From the NCBI GenBank assembly GCA_030549335.1, contig CM060183.1, positions 29,091,052 to 29,155,051 of the forward strand: a stretch of DNA of 64,000 nucleotides. The letters run 5' to 3'. The stretch is from Pontederia crassipes. Taxonomy: Eukaryota > Streptophyta > Magnoliopsida > Commelinales > Pontederiaceae. Made by a program: the position numbers and the translations under genes. The notes under the pieces are model-generated. The model was not told where the DNA came from. It ran no database searches and saw nothing but the letters and a program-made list of their open reading frames with translations. This document shows positions 47,401 through 58,466 of this stretch, one piece after another; within the stretch, counting starts at the first letter, position 1, and the number at the start of each line of letters is the position of its first letter.

Positions 47401-48066
47401 GAGCCACCGACTTCATCTGCGGCAACGGCCAGTCTCTCTTTGAGGTAATCCGTGTCTCCCTTTCCCAGCTTGATCTTTGTTGGCACATTTTGCCATGTGA
47501 TCCTGAGGTGGAACTGCCCGCGTTATGGTTTCTGTTCCCATCAGAAATGCCACTTGCACTCCACGTCGCAGCAGGGCGGGGCGCTCACGGCGCAGCGTAG
47601 ATCCAACGCCACGGAGAACACGGGGTACAGCTTCACGCAGTGCAAGATCACTGGGACCGGGCGCGGGACCGCGATCCTCGGGCGGCCGTGGGGGCCGTAC
47701 TCGCGCGTGGTGTTCGCCTTCACCTACATGACCGACGCCATCGGCGCCGAAGGCTGGAACAACTGGAGCAACTTGGACAACGAAAGGTGACGGCAGTCTC
47801 TTCTTGAGCTGACTAAATGAGATCAAGATCTTTGTTCTCTGGACGTAGAAGAAACATGAACATGGATGCAAAAATTTTGGCATTGCAGGACAGCGTACTA
47901 CGGGCAATACAGGTGCTATGGTCCTGGTTCAAATACCAGAGGGAGGGTTGCATGGTCTCGCCAGCTGACGTTACAGGAAGCAGCACCTCTGGTCACGAAA
48001 GCGTGGATCGACGGGCGGCAGTGGCTTAGGCCGTTTCCAGTTCACTTCAAAAAGTTTCATCTTTGA
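44449..48066 (+). CDS. Secreted pectinesterase (pectin methylesterase), 5 exons, 342 aa
   Basis: Joined exons: 44449-44708, 46933-47092, 47256-47444, 47545-47786, 47889-48066, all with GT/AG borders and consistent phase (1029 bases). An N-terminal hydrophobic segment ([19 protein letters not shown]) is a likely signal peptide. There is no PMEI pro-region, so this is a pro-less PME. Family motifs: GIYRE (85-88), YQDTL (169-173) with Gln170 and Asp171, TDFICGN with Asp192, LGRPWG with Arg250 and Trp252, and the C-terminal [13 protein letters not shown]. The enzyme normally demethylesterifies cell-wall homogalacturonan. Oddities: the motif usually written QAVALR reads PAVALR, so the first catalytic Gln, part of the oxyanion hole, is Pro148; DFIFGN is DFICGN. 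The gene may be active at altered rate, inactive, or recently decaying. Intron 1 is 2.2 kb and contains a tandem duplication. An AATAAA lies near 48285. Confidence 0.9.
44921..45880. repeat. ~485-bp tandem duplication in pectinesterase intron 1
   Basis: Diverged copies share ATTCGTCTT(A/G)ACAAA, AATTCAGCATTTGTTTCCA (about 45150 and 45634), GGAGATATTGAACAAGTT, then GTGAGATC(C/T)A(T/C)AAGTTAAATTTAAG. Entirely within the intron. Confidence 0.78.
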
Positions 48067-48099
48067 TCGCCAATTAAGAGCTCAAATGCACATTCCAAA

Positions 48100-48810
48100 C
48101 AAACAAAGAAAAAAAAACAAAAAGATTCAAGTGGATTTAAAAAAAAAAAACTTGTTTCATATGATTTCTCATGCAGCTAGGTATTATTAATCAATCTGTA
48201 TGTACATTCAATTAGGGGCATTATACCACTTGTACCATACTTGGATTTCACTCATGCATGATGCTGTTCAAATGTAAGTGGGATAAATAAAAGAAAATAA
48301 AAAGTTTGAAAAAAAGTAATTATGGATGGCATGGACATCTTTGATACTTGGTGGAGATATATAGGTGAATAGTTTTTTTGGTTTATGTAGTTGAAGTCAA
48401 TTATGGTTTAGGAGATAATGGAAACTCATACATAGATATAATGAATAAAAAAAGACAAAACAATCCCTCTGAGATTGAACCTTGATCTTGTAACCAAGAC
48501 TTCAACATCTTTACCAAAATTGGTTTGTGATTTTGATTATAAGTGTAATTAAAAACTTAAAACAATTGTCCGAGTTTATTTATAACAATTAATACGTATT
48601 ACTGTCTAGAACAGCTATCAAAATTCCAGGAACTAATTTTACTGCCAATCAATTTACGTAAATTAATGAGAATTAACTTGGAATACTATGACAAGGAATA
48701 GTTACTGATATCAATAGTTGGAAACTACTTTTTGACAGATAATTTCTTTTATATTTGATTACATACCATTACCAAAATATATCTTGAAAACATATAAAAT
48801 AGATGTTTAA
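48100..48810. other. 3' flank of the pectinesterase gene
   Basis: AT-rich; A-runs near 48110-48150 and an AATAAA near 48285 could mark the transcript end. No other feature seen. Confidence 0.4.
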
Positions 48811-48817
48811 TTTTTTG

Positions 48818-49532
48818 CAATGTTTTGAAAACCGGACCGGACCGGCCGGTTCAACCGCGAACCGGCCGGTGATCCGGTCCGGTCAAGGTACAAAACCGAT
48901 TTTGATGTTGAACCGGAGAAACCGATTGAACCGACCGGTTGGACCGGGCCGGTTGAACCGGTTCAACTCAAATTTTGAAAAAAAAGAATTAAAATAATGA
49001 CAAAATAGGAAAGGAAAAAAAGAAAGAAATAAAAGAAATGTAAGGAAGGAATGAATGAATATGACAGGAGGAATGGAAATAAAAAAAAGGTAAGTATTTG
49101 AAATTGCTTAGCATTAAAATAAAAAATTATTAAAAGACATAAATAAAGGAAATAAAAAAGGAAAGTGTTAAAGAAAAAAGAAATAAGAATAATTGAAGAT
49201 AAACTTTATTAATATAGCATTTATATCATTAAATAATAGATATTAAATTAATAATAATCTATTTATATTTAAATGTTAATTATTCTTATTTATCACTATT
49301 AAAACTTTTAACAAATTAAAATTATGTTATATTAATTTTTAATATTATTAATAGGTTATTAGTACAATATTAATATACTACATCATATAACTTATATTAT
49401 ATCTCTATAATTATTATAAATAATATTATTTTAATAAAATTCGGTTCAATCTGATCGAACCCGATCGGACCGGTCCAATCGTGACCCGATAAGGAATCCG
49501 GTCCAATCGTCGGTCCGGTTATGAAAACATTG
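48818..49532. mobile_element. hAT-type MITE, CAATGTTTT family, 715 bp
   Basis: Ends CAATGTTTTGAAAACCGG at 48818 and, complementary, CAATGTTTTCATAACCGG ending at 49532. Flanking octamers ATTTTTTG and ATTTTTTT differ at one place, fitting an 8-bp hAT duplication. Subterminal arms are rich in CCGGTTCAACCGG-type motifs around an AT-rich core. A 64-codon frame in the left arm is not a gene. Confidence 0.85.
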
Positions 49533-49630
49533 ATTTTTTTTGTATACGAGACACAAGAGGCACTCCCTCAAAATTGTGAACATTTTCCTTAATTTACTGA
49601 AAATGATATTATTGTTTGTATCACCAAAAC

Positions 49631-50452
49631 CAATGTTTTAAAAATCGGATCGGAGATCGGATCGACGTGTCGACCGAGTCGAGGTTCAACTGGGAGTCAA
49701 CTGGTTGAACCGGATTTTTATATAATAATATTATTTATAATTATTTGTGAGTAATTTAATATATAAATGATCAAATCAATTAAATAATTTCTATTTTTAC
49801 TGAATGTTAATTTAAATAGTGGTTTTATTTTTATTATTACTGATATAATAATTTAAATTTAATGTCAATCTAAATTTATTACTAACATATTATTCTTTCT
49901 ATATATAACTCTATTTTATTTTATTTGATTAATAATCTATTTCTATTTTAGCAGTTTTCTTTTTACTATTACTAATATAATAATCTAAATTTGATTTCAA
50001 TCTAAATTTATTACTAATATATTAATACCAGATTTTATTCTCTTTTCATGGGTAATTTTCTTTATTTTATTTGATTAATAATTTGTTACCATTTTAATTC
50101 CTTTCCTCCAATCAAATTCTTTCCATTTATACATCTTTCCTTTCATTTTCTTATTTGAATTTTAAATTCTTTCCTTTTTTTATCCTTTCAGGGTGCATAA
50201 GCTTCCAATTTCATTATACAATCATTTAAACATTCAATTTCCTTATAAAACTTTCCATATTTTAACTTTTTAAAAAAAAAATTAAAACCGGGTTGAACCC
50301 GATTTACCGGTTCAACCCGGTTTTTCCATTTTTTCCGAGTCAATCCGATTTTTTATACATTTCAGTTTTATGATTGAACCGGACCAGTTTTGTGACCGAT
50401 TCACGATCGGACCGGTTGAACCGGCCGGTCCGAACCTGTTTTCAAAACATTG
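49631..50452. mobile_element. hAT-type MITE, CAATGTTTT family, 822 bp
   Basis: Same family as the element 98 bp to its left: CAATGTTTTAAAAATCGG at 49631 and, complementary, CAATGTTTTGAAAACAGG ending at 50452. The 8-bp duplication ACCAAAAC is perfect (49623-49630 and 50453-50460). Arms hold GGTTGAACCGG motifs; the core is AT-rich. Confidence 0.92.
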
Positions 50453-50889
50453 ACCAAAACATAAAAGCTGGGGAATTTAGCTCCATATGAGGCATCCGGT
50501 TTCATTGTTTTCCATCTTTGTATTTATTACAAAGATTCAGAAATTGTTTCCGTTTTTATTTTCAATTAAAAATTAACAGCTGTCGGTGAACTTTACATTT
50601 AAAGCTATTTTCTACAATTTAATTGATGCACATACCCAATAGAGAACTTAGTTATATTAGGCAACGCAGGCTTAAAAATAAAAAGAAGGAAAAAACTTGA
50701 AAATGGCAGATAAGATTTATAGCTATCTAGATGGCAATCAAAACTCCTTATTAGTTCCACTCGGTAAAAAAAGAACGATTAAGAAAGAGGAGATTATTTT
50801 ACACATTATTAGATTATTTAAATGAGGAGATTATTTATCAAAAGCATCGTATTAATTAAACCATCCATTATTTCCTAAGAAAGCCTTTT

Positions 50890-50944
50890 ACCAACCCCCT
50901 GTTAGATATTACAAATGGCTGGCTCATCACCAACACATCACGTG
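50890..50944 (+). promoter_or_regulatory. Candidate AC element and G-box upstream of laccase
   Basis: ACCAACC at 50890-50896 matches the AC-type MYB site of lignin and phenylpropanoid promoters, about 110 bases before the laccase ATG. A second similar ACCAACA lies near 50930, and CACGTG (G-box) is at 50939-50944. Motif matches only; fits a lignification role if the laccase is expressed in xylem. Confidence 0.4.
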
Positions 50945-51003
50945 TCATGACCAATCATCTCCTCATTTGTGTTATGAGACAAGAAGGAACAAAGAATAAA
51001 AAT

Positions 51004-53209
51004 ATGGCTTTGTCCATATGCTCTCTCTACTTCCTTCTTCTCTCTGCCATTCTCGCGTCGGTTCTGGTACAAGGAGAAGCTGCTTTGAGGAGGTACCAAT
51101 TCGATGTGAGTAAACCAAAGATTTTTTTTTTCTTTTGTAAGTTCTGATTCCTTCTGAGCGCTCCACTTCCTTCTTCTTACGCTGTGTAGCTTTTATTCTC
51201 TGTTTCAGGTCGTCTTTCAGAACATTACTCGGTTGTGTCATTCCAAACCGACTGTTACAGTCAATGGGAAGCTACCAGGGCCAACTATCTACGCCAGGGA
51301 CGGCGACAGGGTCATCGTTAAAGTCATCAACCACGTCCCTTATAATGTGTCCATCCATTGGTAAGGATTAAGGAAGGATCATGCACCTTGATCTGATTCT
51401 TAGGTTTACTCTGTTTCCTTCGTTCTGATTAAGAAGATCGTCATTTCATGGGGGATCTTTGTTTGTACCATTGTGTTAGGCACGGACTGAGGCAATTCCG
51501 AAATGGATGGATGGATGGCCCGGCTTATATCACACAGTGCCCGATTCAGAGTGGTAAGAGCTACACCTATGACTTCAACACCACAGGGCAGAGAGGAACG
51601 CTCTGGTGGCATGCACACATACGGTGGTTGAGAGCCACCGTCCATGGAGCCATCGTGATCCTGCCCAAGGAAGGAGTCCCATACCCGTTCCCGAAGCCGG
51701 ACGAGGAAAAGGAGATAGTTCTAGGTCAGTACATCGGGCCGAGGTGGCCTCAACTCAACTGTAGGTATATATTAAATTTCTCTGACTGAGTCAGCCATGA
51801 GACCTTTGGTGCAGGAGAATGGTGGCATGGAGACGTTGAGGCCGTCGAGGAGGAAGCCCGCGTGCATGGCACCCCACAGAACCTCTCCGACGCTCATACC
51901 ATCAACGGGAAGGCAGGGCTGCTTTTCCCCTGCGAAGAGAAAAGTAATTAAGACTATGAGATCCTGTGCCGCAATTTAAACAATCATTAATGTGTCTATT
52001 TTGACGGAACCTGTTGTTGTGATCTGTAGATGTCCATGAATTGGAGGTTGAACAGAACAAGACGTACCTCATAAGGGTCGTCAACGCGGCCATGGTCAAC
52101 GAGCTCTTCTTTGCAGTGGGTGGCCATAACCTGACGGTGGTCGAGGTCGACGCAGTCTACTGCAAGCCCTTCGTCTCGAGTGTACTGGTCGTAGCGCCCG
52201 GGCAGACATCAAACGTCCTCCTCCATGCGAACCAGGAGGCCGGCAGGTACTTCATCACGGTCAAGCCGTTCAAGGACTCTCTTGTTCCGACGGACTATAC
52301 AACCGCCACGGCCGTTTTGCAGTATGTGGGCGTCAAGGATTACTTCAAACGAAGAAAGAAGGGCGTCCAAGATTACGTGCCGCCGTTAATGCCTCCGATG
52401 CCGGGGCTCAAGGAGACGTCCTTCGTCGACGCGTTCCATGACAAGCTCAGGAGCCTGAACTCTCCGGAGTATCCGGCCAACGTGCCGCTCCACGTGGACC
52501 GCCACATCTTGTTCACCATGAGCATGGGCCTGAACCCGTGCCCGGAATGCGTGGGCGGGGTTCGCTATGCGGCGTCCTTTAACAACTTCACTTTCGTGCT
52601 GCCTGAAACCGCTCTGCTCAAAGCGCATTACGACGGCACCAAGGGCGTCTTCACCCCCGACCTACCGGACGAGCCGCTCGAGAAGTTCAACTACACCGGC
52701 GCCCCGGCCACGGCGAACCTCGCGTCGGCCACGGCCACCAAACTCGGCAGGCTCGATTTCAACTCGTCGGTTGAGTTGGTGCTGCAAGACACAAGTCTCC
52801 TCGCGGCCGACTCCCATCCCTTTCACTTGCATGGCCACAACTTCTTCGTGGTCGGACGAGGGACGGGGAACTTCGATCCTGTCAACGACCCCAAAAAGTA
52901 CAACTTGGACGATCCGCTGGAACGGAGCACTGTCGCAGTGCCTACCGGAGGTTGGGCCGCCATCAGATTCAGAGCTAATAATCCAGGTGAGTTAAAACTT
53001 CAAAGTGATGGATTCCTCCGTCTGTCTCTCTCCATTCTTAATTAGTATATGATCTTAGAACCGAGTGAAATGTTTCAGGCGTTTGGTTCATGCACTGCCA
53101 TATGGAGATGCATTCGAGTTGGGGGCTCGAGGCGGCCTTTATCGTGGAGAATGGAGACGGGCCAGAAGAATCCATATTGCCTCCTCCAGCGTATATGCCA
53201 CCTTGCTAA
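51004..53209 (+). CDS. Laccase (multicopper oxidase), 6 exons, 571 aa
   Basis: Joined exons: 51004-51105, 51209-51360, 51480-51724, 51815-51943, 52030-52986, 53079-53209, all GT/AG and in phase (1716 bases), the usual length for plant laccases. The start is the ATG opening [10 protein letters not shown], which begins a clear signal peptide ending near GEA; an in-frame ATG at 50947 would put a polar stretch before it. All four copper motifs are present: HWHG (84-87), WWHAH (127-131), HPFHLHGH (472-479) and [12 protein letters not shown] (534-545). Type-1 Cys is 535 and the position ten residues on is Leu545, typical of higher-potential laccases. The product is apoplastic and oxidises phenolics such as monolignols using O2. 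It looks intact. Exon 5 is markedly GC-rich against its introns. Closest family group cannot be fixed by eye. Confidence 0.95.
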
Positions 53210-53551
53210 AAGCCTTCTCTGGTGACGTTTCCATATTCTGATGGTCAAATTACAGTACGAGTTCGTATTTTGTGTGGAATCGCTTCCTGTCCTTGTTCTA
53301 TCCTTCGGTGGATATAACAAAATTCTTCTATTCTGAGGTTTAGTGCCTCTGGACAAGATGATTTGTTCTTTTTTATGGGCCAAACAGGTGATGACGACCC
53401 TTTCTAATTATGAATAATAAATTTTTTATGTAATTTTGTTATTGATGTTTCAATTAAGAAAACAGATAGGGTGATATAACTTCCCCCACATAAAAGGAAA
53501 ATATATTGGTTTAGAGTATAATTCATATGATTATCAAGTGTAAAAAAGTTT

Positions 53552-53780
53552 GAAGGATTGGGATTTAATTTGAACATGACTATTAATGATAATTTGGAGA
53601 TAATCATTAAGGTGTATCGGATGATTTGAAGAATTGGAACTTTAACTCGAAATACGATCGTCAATATTTCGAAGTTAATCATTAATATGCACCGGATAAT
53701 TATCAGGAATTGAATATTTAGCTTGAACATAATAATTAATGGCAATATGAAGATTAACAATTAATAAGCACCAGTTGGTT
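53552..53780. repeat. ~76-bp minisatellite, three degenerate units
   Basis: Units begin GAAGGATTGGGA, GAAGAATTGGAAC and AGGAATTGAAT at 53552, 53628 and ~53705, each containing TTTAA(T/C)T(T/C)GAA(C/A)AT and ATCATTAA(G/T). The 118-codon minus-strand frame over them is a repeat artefact. Confidence 0.75.
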
Positions 53781-53789
53781 ATCATGATA

Positions 53790-55709
53790 ATTAAGTGCAT
53801 GATTGTTATCAAAATAGTTTACTAATATAAATTCTATCCTTAATTATTTGAGCATTTAATTCCATCGTTTACTGTCACTTTCCTATTTATTTTTATTTTG
53901 CACTCGCAGAAAAAATGGAACTATTAATATTAAATTACCATTACATTATGTATATTCATAACTTTCTTACTTTGTTTTTATTATAATTATCATTCGTTTG
54001 TAGTGAGTAAAAGCATTAATGACAATACAACTTTGTCTATCACTGTGAGGAAAAGTTCCATATTGTATGAGTATCACTAAAAGCAGTTGTAAGAAAGACT
54101 CTAGGCAACGAAGAATGGTTGACACGATTGTGCCCTAACGTGAATGGATTTAATAGTCACATGTTCGATCAGAATTTAGTTATATTATTTTCGTTCGAGC
54201 ATTTAAATGTTAATAATCTTAAACACTCATGAATCTCGGTCAAAAAAAGATTTCTAACCATTATTACCATTATAAAAAAAATCCTTGTGCCATCGCCTTT
54301 TCTTCAATTTATCACAACAGAAACCTCCCACGTTCTTTCTTTAGTACATTTTTATAAATTGTAAATCCAATATCATATGGATTTAATAGCGCTCCCACCC
54401 GCTCAAGTGGTAGCAACGTCCTACCTAGTTCAAGAGTCATCGGATTTACTATGATGATTGTAATTTTTGCGCACGGTTCAGATGATTTAATGAAAAAACC
54501 GGTGGTTCGAATCTTCGATTCAAATCTTTGTCTTCTTCATTTGTCCGCTTCCTCAGTCGATTTTAGTCGCTGCCACGCCACCCCCCTCCAATGATCGCAG
54601 CGTCGATCGCAATCGTCACCGCATCCATTCTGCCGATTGCCGCCGCACCCTCCCTTTTCCCACAAGACATCGCCCTCCTTCGATTTGAGCTGTCGTCGCG
54701 CCCCTTTCCCCACACGACTCACATCTCGTCGCGGCCCTCTTTTCACGCGACATTGCAACAACTCTCTATCAACATTGTTGTCCGCAGACCTCGCCGAGCT
54801 TAGTCACCATAGTCGGACCTTGCTCGCCACGAACCTCTGCTCGACATTGTGTCCATCTTCCTCACATTTCATCGCCACAGCCAAGGGGGATTTTTGAGTT
54901 CCCCGTAATATATAAGTAATTTTTGTAAAAAAAAATATAAAAGTATGCATGTTTCTATGTAGTTGGCCCCTCCCACATTTCTATTCTGGCTCCGTTACTG
55001 GTCACAGCTACTGCTCGATGCCGCTGATGTTCCTTACTGTCATTGCCAATGCTTGTCGAAGCAGTTGCTCGTCGTTACCATTGACGCTGCTCGCCCTTGC
55101 TGCTGCCGCTCGCCGTTGCCACGGACGGACATCGCTGTTGATCCAATCAGATCCGTCTGATTCCAGACTATGTAGAACACTCCTACCCGCGTCATTAAAC
55201 CCATATAATATGGGTCTATAGTACCCGATGTATCCAATTATCTCAACTGATTCAATCTCCATTGAGTTGATTTGGATATTTGATCAGGATGGGCGCGGAT
55301 CGTTGGATATAAGTTCAATATTTCAAACCTTAGACTCAATCACATGAGAAATTTATTAATTTCCTAATTTAAAATTGTACTGATTTCATTCAATTTAATG
55401 TGCATCTTAAAATAATATATCTCGTACCTATAAAAACTATTTTAGATGTTTTCATACATTTTAATAATATAACTAATATTAAATATTATCAAATAACAAA
55501 AAAAAAGTGACACGAATTAATCAATCCAATTAATTGATCGAGTCAAACTCTGGTAAAGACTAGGTGTGTGTGGACATTTCTTTATGCCGACTTGAGCCTA
55601 TGGAAATATTTCGTGTTCGAGATTACTAATATTCGATTAATTCGAAGTCGAATCTCGGAGGCTTTGGAGAGGTGCGTATGTACATTAAAGACAAGATTAT
55701 ATCGGTGAA

Positions 55710-55796
<87 letters not shown>

Positions 55797-55998
55797 TTTT
55801 CCTAACTTGAAATTGAGCTGAAGAATCGGAAAGCCATTCGAATGGGTCCGATCGCGATTTGGGTTTCTACAGAATCCATGAATTAGTGTTAGACAAGTAG
55901 AGACATTGACTCAAATTGAACCTATCAAACTTGGTTTCAAGTCAACTCTTGAACCGGACGGACATACCCGTCACTTTGACCAATTATATTCCATGTGC
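53790..55998. other. Intergenic region left of the chromovirus
   Basis: No supported gene. A GC-richer patch at 54540-54890 with TCGTCGCG(C/G)CCC repeats gives frames on both strands without domains. 54391-54530 contains GCTCAAGTGGTAG and GGTGGTTCGAATC, reminiscent of polymerase III A and B boxes, so it may be a SINE relic. 55140-55340 has no domain. Confidence 0.4.
55710..55796. repeat. (AAT)n microsatellite
   Basis: Uninterrupted AAT trinucleotides, about 29 units. Confidence 0.97.
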
Positions 55999-56018
55999 AT
56001 TGGATCAAGGGGTATTCA

Positions 56019-56547
56019 TGTTACGGGATAATTTTTCGCTCAACCGACTAATACGGCGCCTAGACGTGCCCAATGTCTAGGCAAGCTCTTTTTAATATTT
56101 TGCGGAAGCTTGCTTATGCCACTTTCTCGAATGCTACAATTTTGAGATGCTCGGTCCCGAGCGGACGCTTCGGTGGAGACGTTTGTAGACAAACGGGCAC
56201 CTCGGCGAAATGCTCAATCGCTTGGGATGCTTTTGTGAGTTGTCACCCCACGTTCGAGACACAATGCTAGATTTTGGGAAGATTAAATTTTTTGTTGAAT
56301 AAATAAGAATGATTACAAGGTTTCGGGAGAGGTCTAGCGGGTCTCCTCTAATATACCGTAGGTCCGGGAGACCAATATACGATGTGTGATGTGGAGGACA
56401 AGCTCAGGGGTGCACTTTTCAGGAGTGCAGAATTATAAAACTGTCACTATCACACTTGAAAAATAAACTAAGTACAAAATGGGTTGAAAAATGGAAAATA
56501 CATAAAAGTAAGATAACTCGACGTGTCCCGGGGAAACCCCCGGGACA
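56019..56547 (-). repeat. 3' LTR of the chromovirus
   Basis: 529 bp, TGTTACGGG...CCCGGGACA. It aligns along the full length with the other LTR (shared CCTAGACGTGCCCAA, GGGCACCTCGG and GTGCACTTTTCA(G/C)GAGTGCAGAATTA) with many point differences and small indels, indicating an old insertion. Confidence 0.93.
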
Positions 56548-56617
56548 TTCTTCCCCACTCAAGTCAATGACGTTCCTGGAGCTGCAGCTTGGAATTCTTC
56601 AATCTTCTGCTTGAAGT

Positions 56618-57340
56618 TCAAATATCTAACTTATAGATACTTATTACAATATTTAGGTATCCTAAGATGTGATATATCTTTAGAACTTTAACTCTATTTC
56701 AAATCGAAGTTAAATCATTACAATAAATGATAAAGCTCTTGGGGATTAGAGTCTTAAAGTAAAGTTCAAAACTCTAATTTATTGATACTTATTACAACCT
56801 TTGGGTATCCTAAGAGGTGATAGATACTTAGAACTTTAACTCTCCTTCAAAATGAAGTTGAACCGTTACAATCAATGAAAAAGTTCTTGGCCTAAAGATC
56901 TATCACCTCTTAGGACACTCAAATGTTGTAATAAAAATCTATAACTTAGAGCTTTGAACCTTATTCTAAGACTCTATTCCACAAGAGCTTTATCCTTTAT
57001 TTTAACGGTTCAACTTCGCTTTGAAGGAGAGTTAAAATTTTAAAGATCTATCACCTTTTAGGACACCAAAAAGTTGTAATAAGTATCTATAACTTAGAGC
57101 TTTAAACCTTACTCTAAGACACGAATCTCCAAGAGATTTATCATTGATTGTAATGGTTCAACTTCGATTTTAAATAGACTTAAAATTCTAAATATCTATC
57201 ACCTCTTAGGACACCCTAAGGTTATAATAAGTATCTATAACTTAGAGCTTTGAACCTTACTCTAAGACTTTAATCCCTAAGGTTGAACCATTACAATCAA
57301 TGATAAAGCTCTTGAGGATTAAAGTCTTAGAGTTCGGCTG
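56618..57340. repeat. ~148-bp units in both orientations at the chromovirus 3' end
   Basis: Two units in plus orientation (landmark TATCCTAAGA(T/G)GTGATA; period 147 from 56626 to 56773), then three in opposite orientation (landmark ATCTATCACCTCTTAGGACAC at 56898, 57046 and 57194, period 148), then a partial plus-oriented unit (GGTTGAACCATTACAATCAATG) near 57284. It lies between chromodomain and polypurine tract, so an element transcript would contain self-complementary sequence. Not coding. Confidence 0.88.
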
Positions 57341-57720
57341 TCTCCCAACTTGTGTCGACGTTCGGTCTTCCGCTCCATGGAACAAGATACTCTTTCCGAT
57401 TCTTCGTGCGGACGGCTAGTACTTCTTCAATTTGATCAGTGAACTATTGACAATGGCCGACTGGGCGCGGTCTGAAATCCCATGCCCGGGATTTTCAGAG
57501 TCTTCAATATAAGGCTTGATCAGGCTGACGTGAAAGACGGAGTGTTGTTGCATATGCGACGAAAGTTCTAACTTTGTAGGCCACCATGCCTACCTTCTTC
57601 AGGATCTTGAACGGACCCTCGTAACGTCTAACGAGGCCATTGTGCAGATTCTTCCCACTTAGCTGAAGATGTTGGACCAGCTTCACAAGGAACAAGCCTC
57701 CGCCTTCAAAGTTGACGTCC
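57332..57720 (-). pseudogene. Chromovirus integrase C-terminus and chromodomain
   Basis: NGLVRRYEGPFKILKKVGMVAYKV at 57504-57695 is the integrase C-terminal motif. After a frame shift the minus strand reads HSVFHVSLIKPYIED and then, at about 57340-57430, a chromodomain-like EYLVPWSG...DTSWE. The chromodomain (normally binding methylated histone H3) fixes the clade as chromovirus. The frame is broken before it. Confidence 0.82.
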
Positions 57721-58466
57721 TGTCGGGCACTGTCCGCCTACTTCTTCATGCGCTTCGATGCCTTGTGCAAACATGCTCTAGCCATGTCATTCTGCTCATG
57801 TCATTCCCTCGCCATGCGATGAGCGGCGGAGACTTTGCCACCATAAGAAGTAGCGACGGCCTGTCGAGTGAGAGATTGCTGCCCTGTCACTATCTCGAAG
57901 GGACTCCTGTTGGTCGACTCGTTTCATTTCGTGCGATGTCGAGTATTCGCCTAGTCCTTCTGATTGGCACTCGCATAGTGTCGCAAGTAGATCTCCATGA
58001 TACAATTCACCCTCTCAGTTTGGCCGTCGGTTTGAGGATGAAGTGATGTCGAGAAATGCATGTTGGATCACATCATCTTGAACAATTTCTTTCAGAAGTT
58101 ACCAACGAATCGATCATCCCGATCGCTAACGATGCTTTGTGGTAGGCTCCAATACTTGACTACATGCTTCAAAGATAACTCCGGAGCTTCAGGACAACTT
58201 GCGGAGCCTTGGCGAAGATGACATACTTAGAGAACCGATCGACGACCACCATGATGGTACCCGCCTCTTCAGACTTGGGCAGATCCGTGATGAAGTTCAT
58301 GAAAACATCCTTCCATGGTCGCTCTTGAATAGGCAGGGTTCCAGAAGCCCGCCGGGCGCGGGCGCTTAATTGAGATTCTTGTCTTGCTGGCAAATAAGAC
58401 ATGTCTTTACAAAAGCTTCAACATCATCATCCATCATTGGCCGGAAGTAGTTGTCTTTGATGAGTG
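57721..58466 (-). pseudogene. Chromovirus integrase core remnant
   Basis: PIQERPWKDVFMNFITDLPKSE...IMVVVDRFSKYVIF at 58169-58402 carries the first catalytic-Asp region of the Gypsy integrase. Preceding CLLARQESQLSARARR-like sequence derives from the zinc-binding part. Downstream pieces at 57.8-58.1 kb are heavily broken. Confidence 0.82.

Noticed and set aside
51725-51814. Read-through of laccase exon 3 into intron 3
   Set aside because: The GT donor at 51725 and AG acceptor before 51815 restore the expected GEWW motif; read-through gives a non-family sequence and a stop.
53404-53760. 118-codon hydrophobic minus-strand frame
   Set aside because: Created by the 76-bp minisatellite; looks membrane-like only because of AT-rich codons.
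56618-57340. Regular ~148-bp repeats considered as a CRISPR-like or satellite array
   Set aside because: Units are contiguous with no unique spacers, occur in both orientations, and lie inside a plant retrotransposon.
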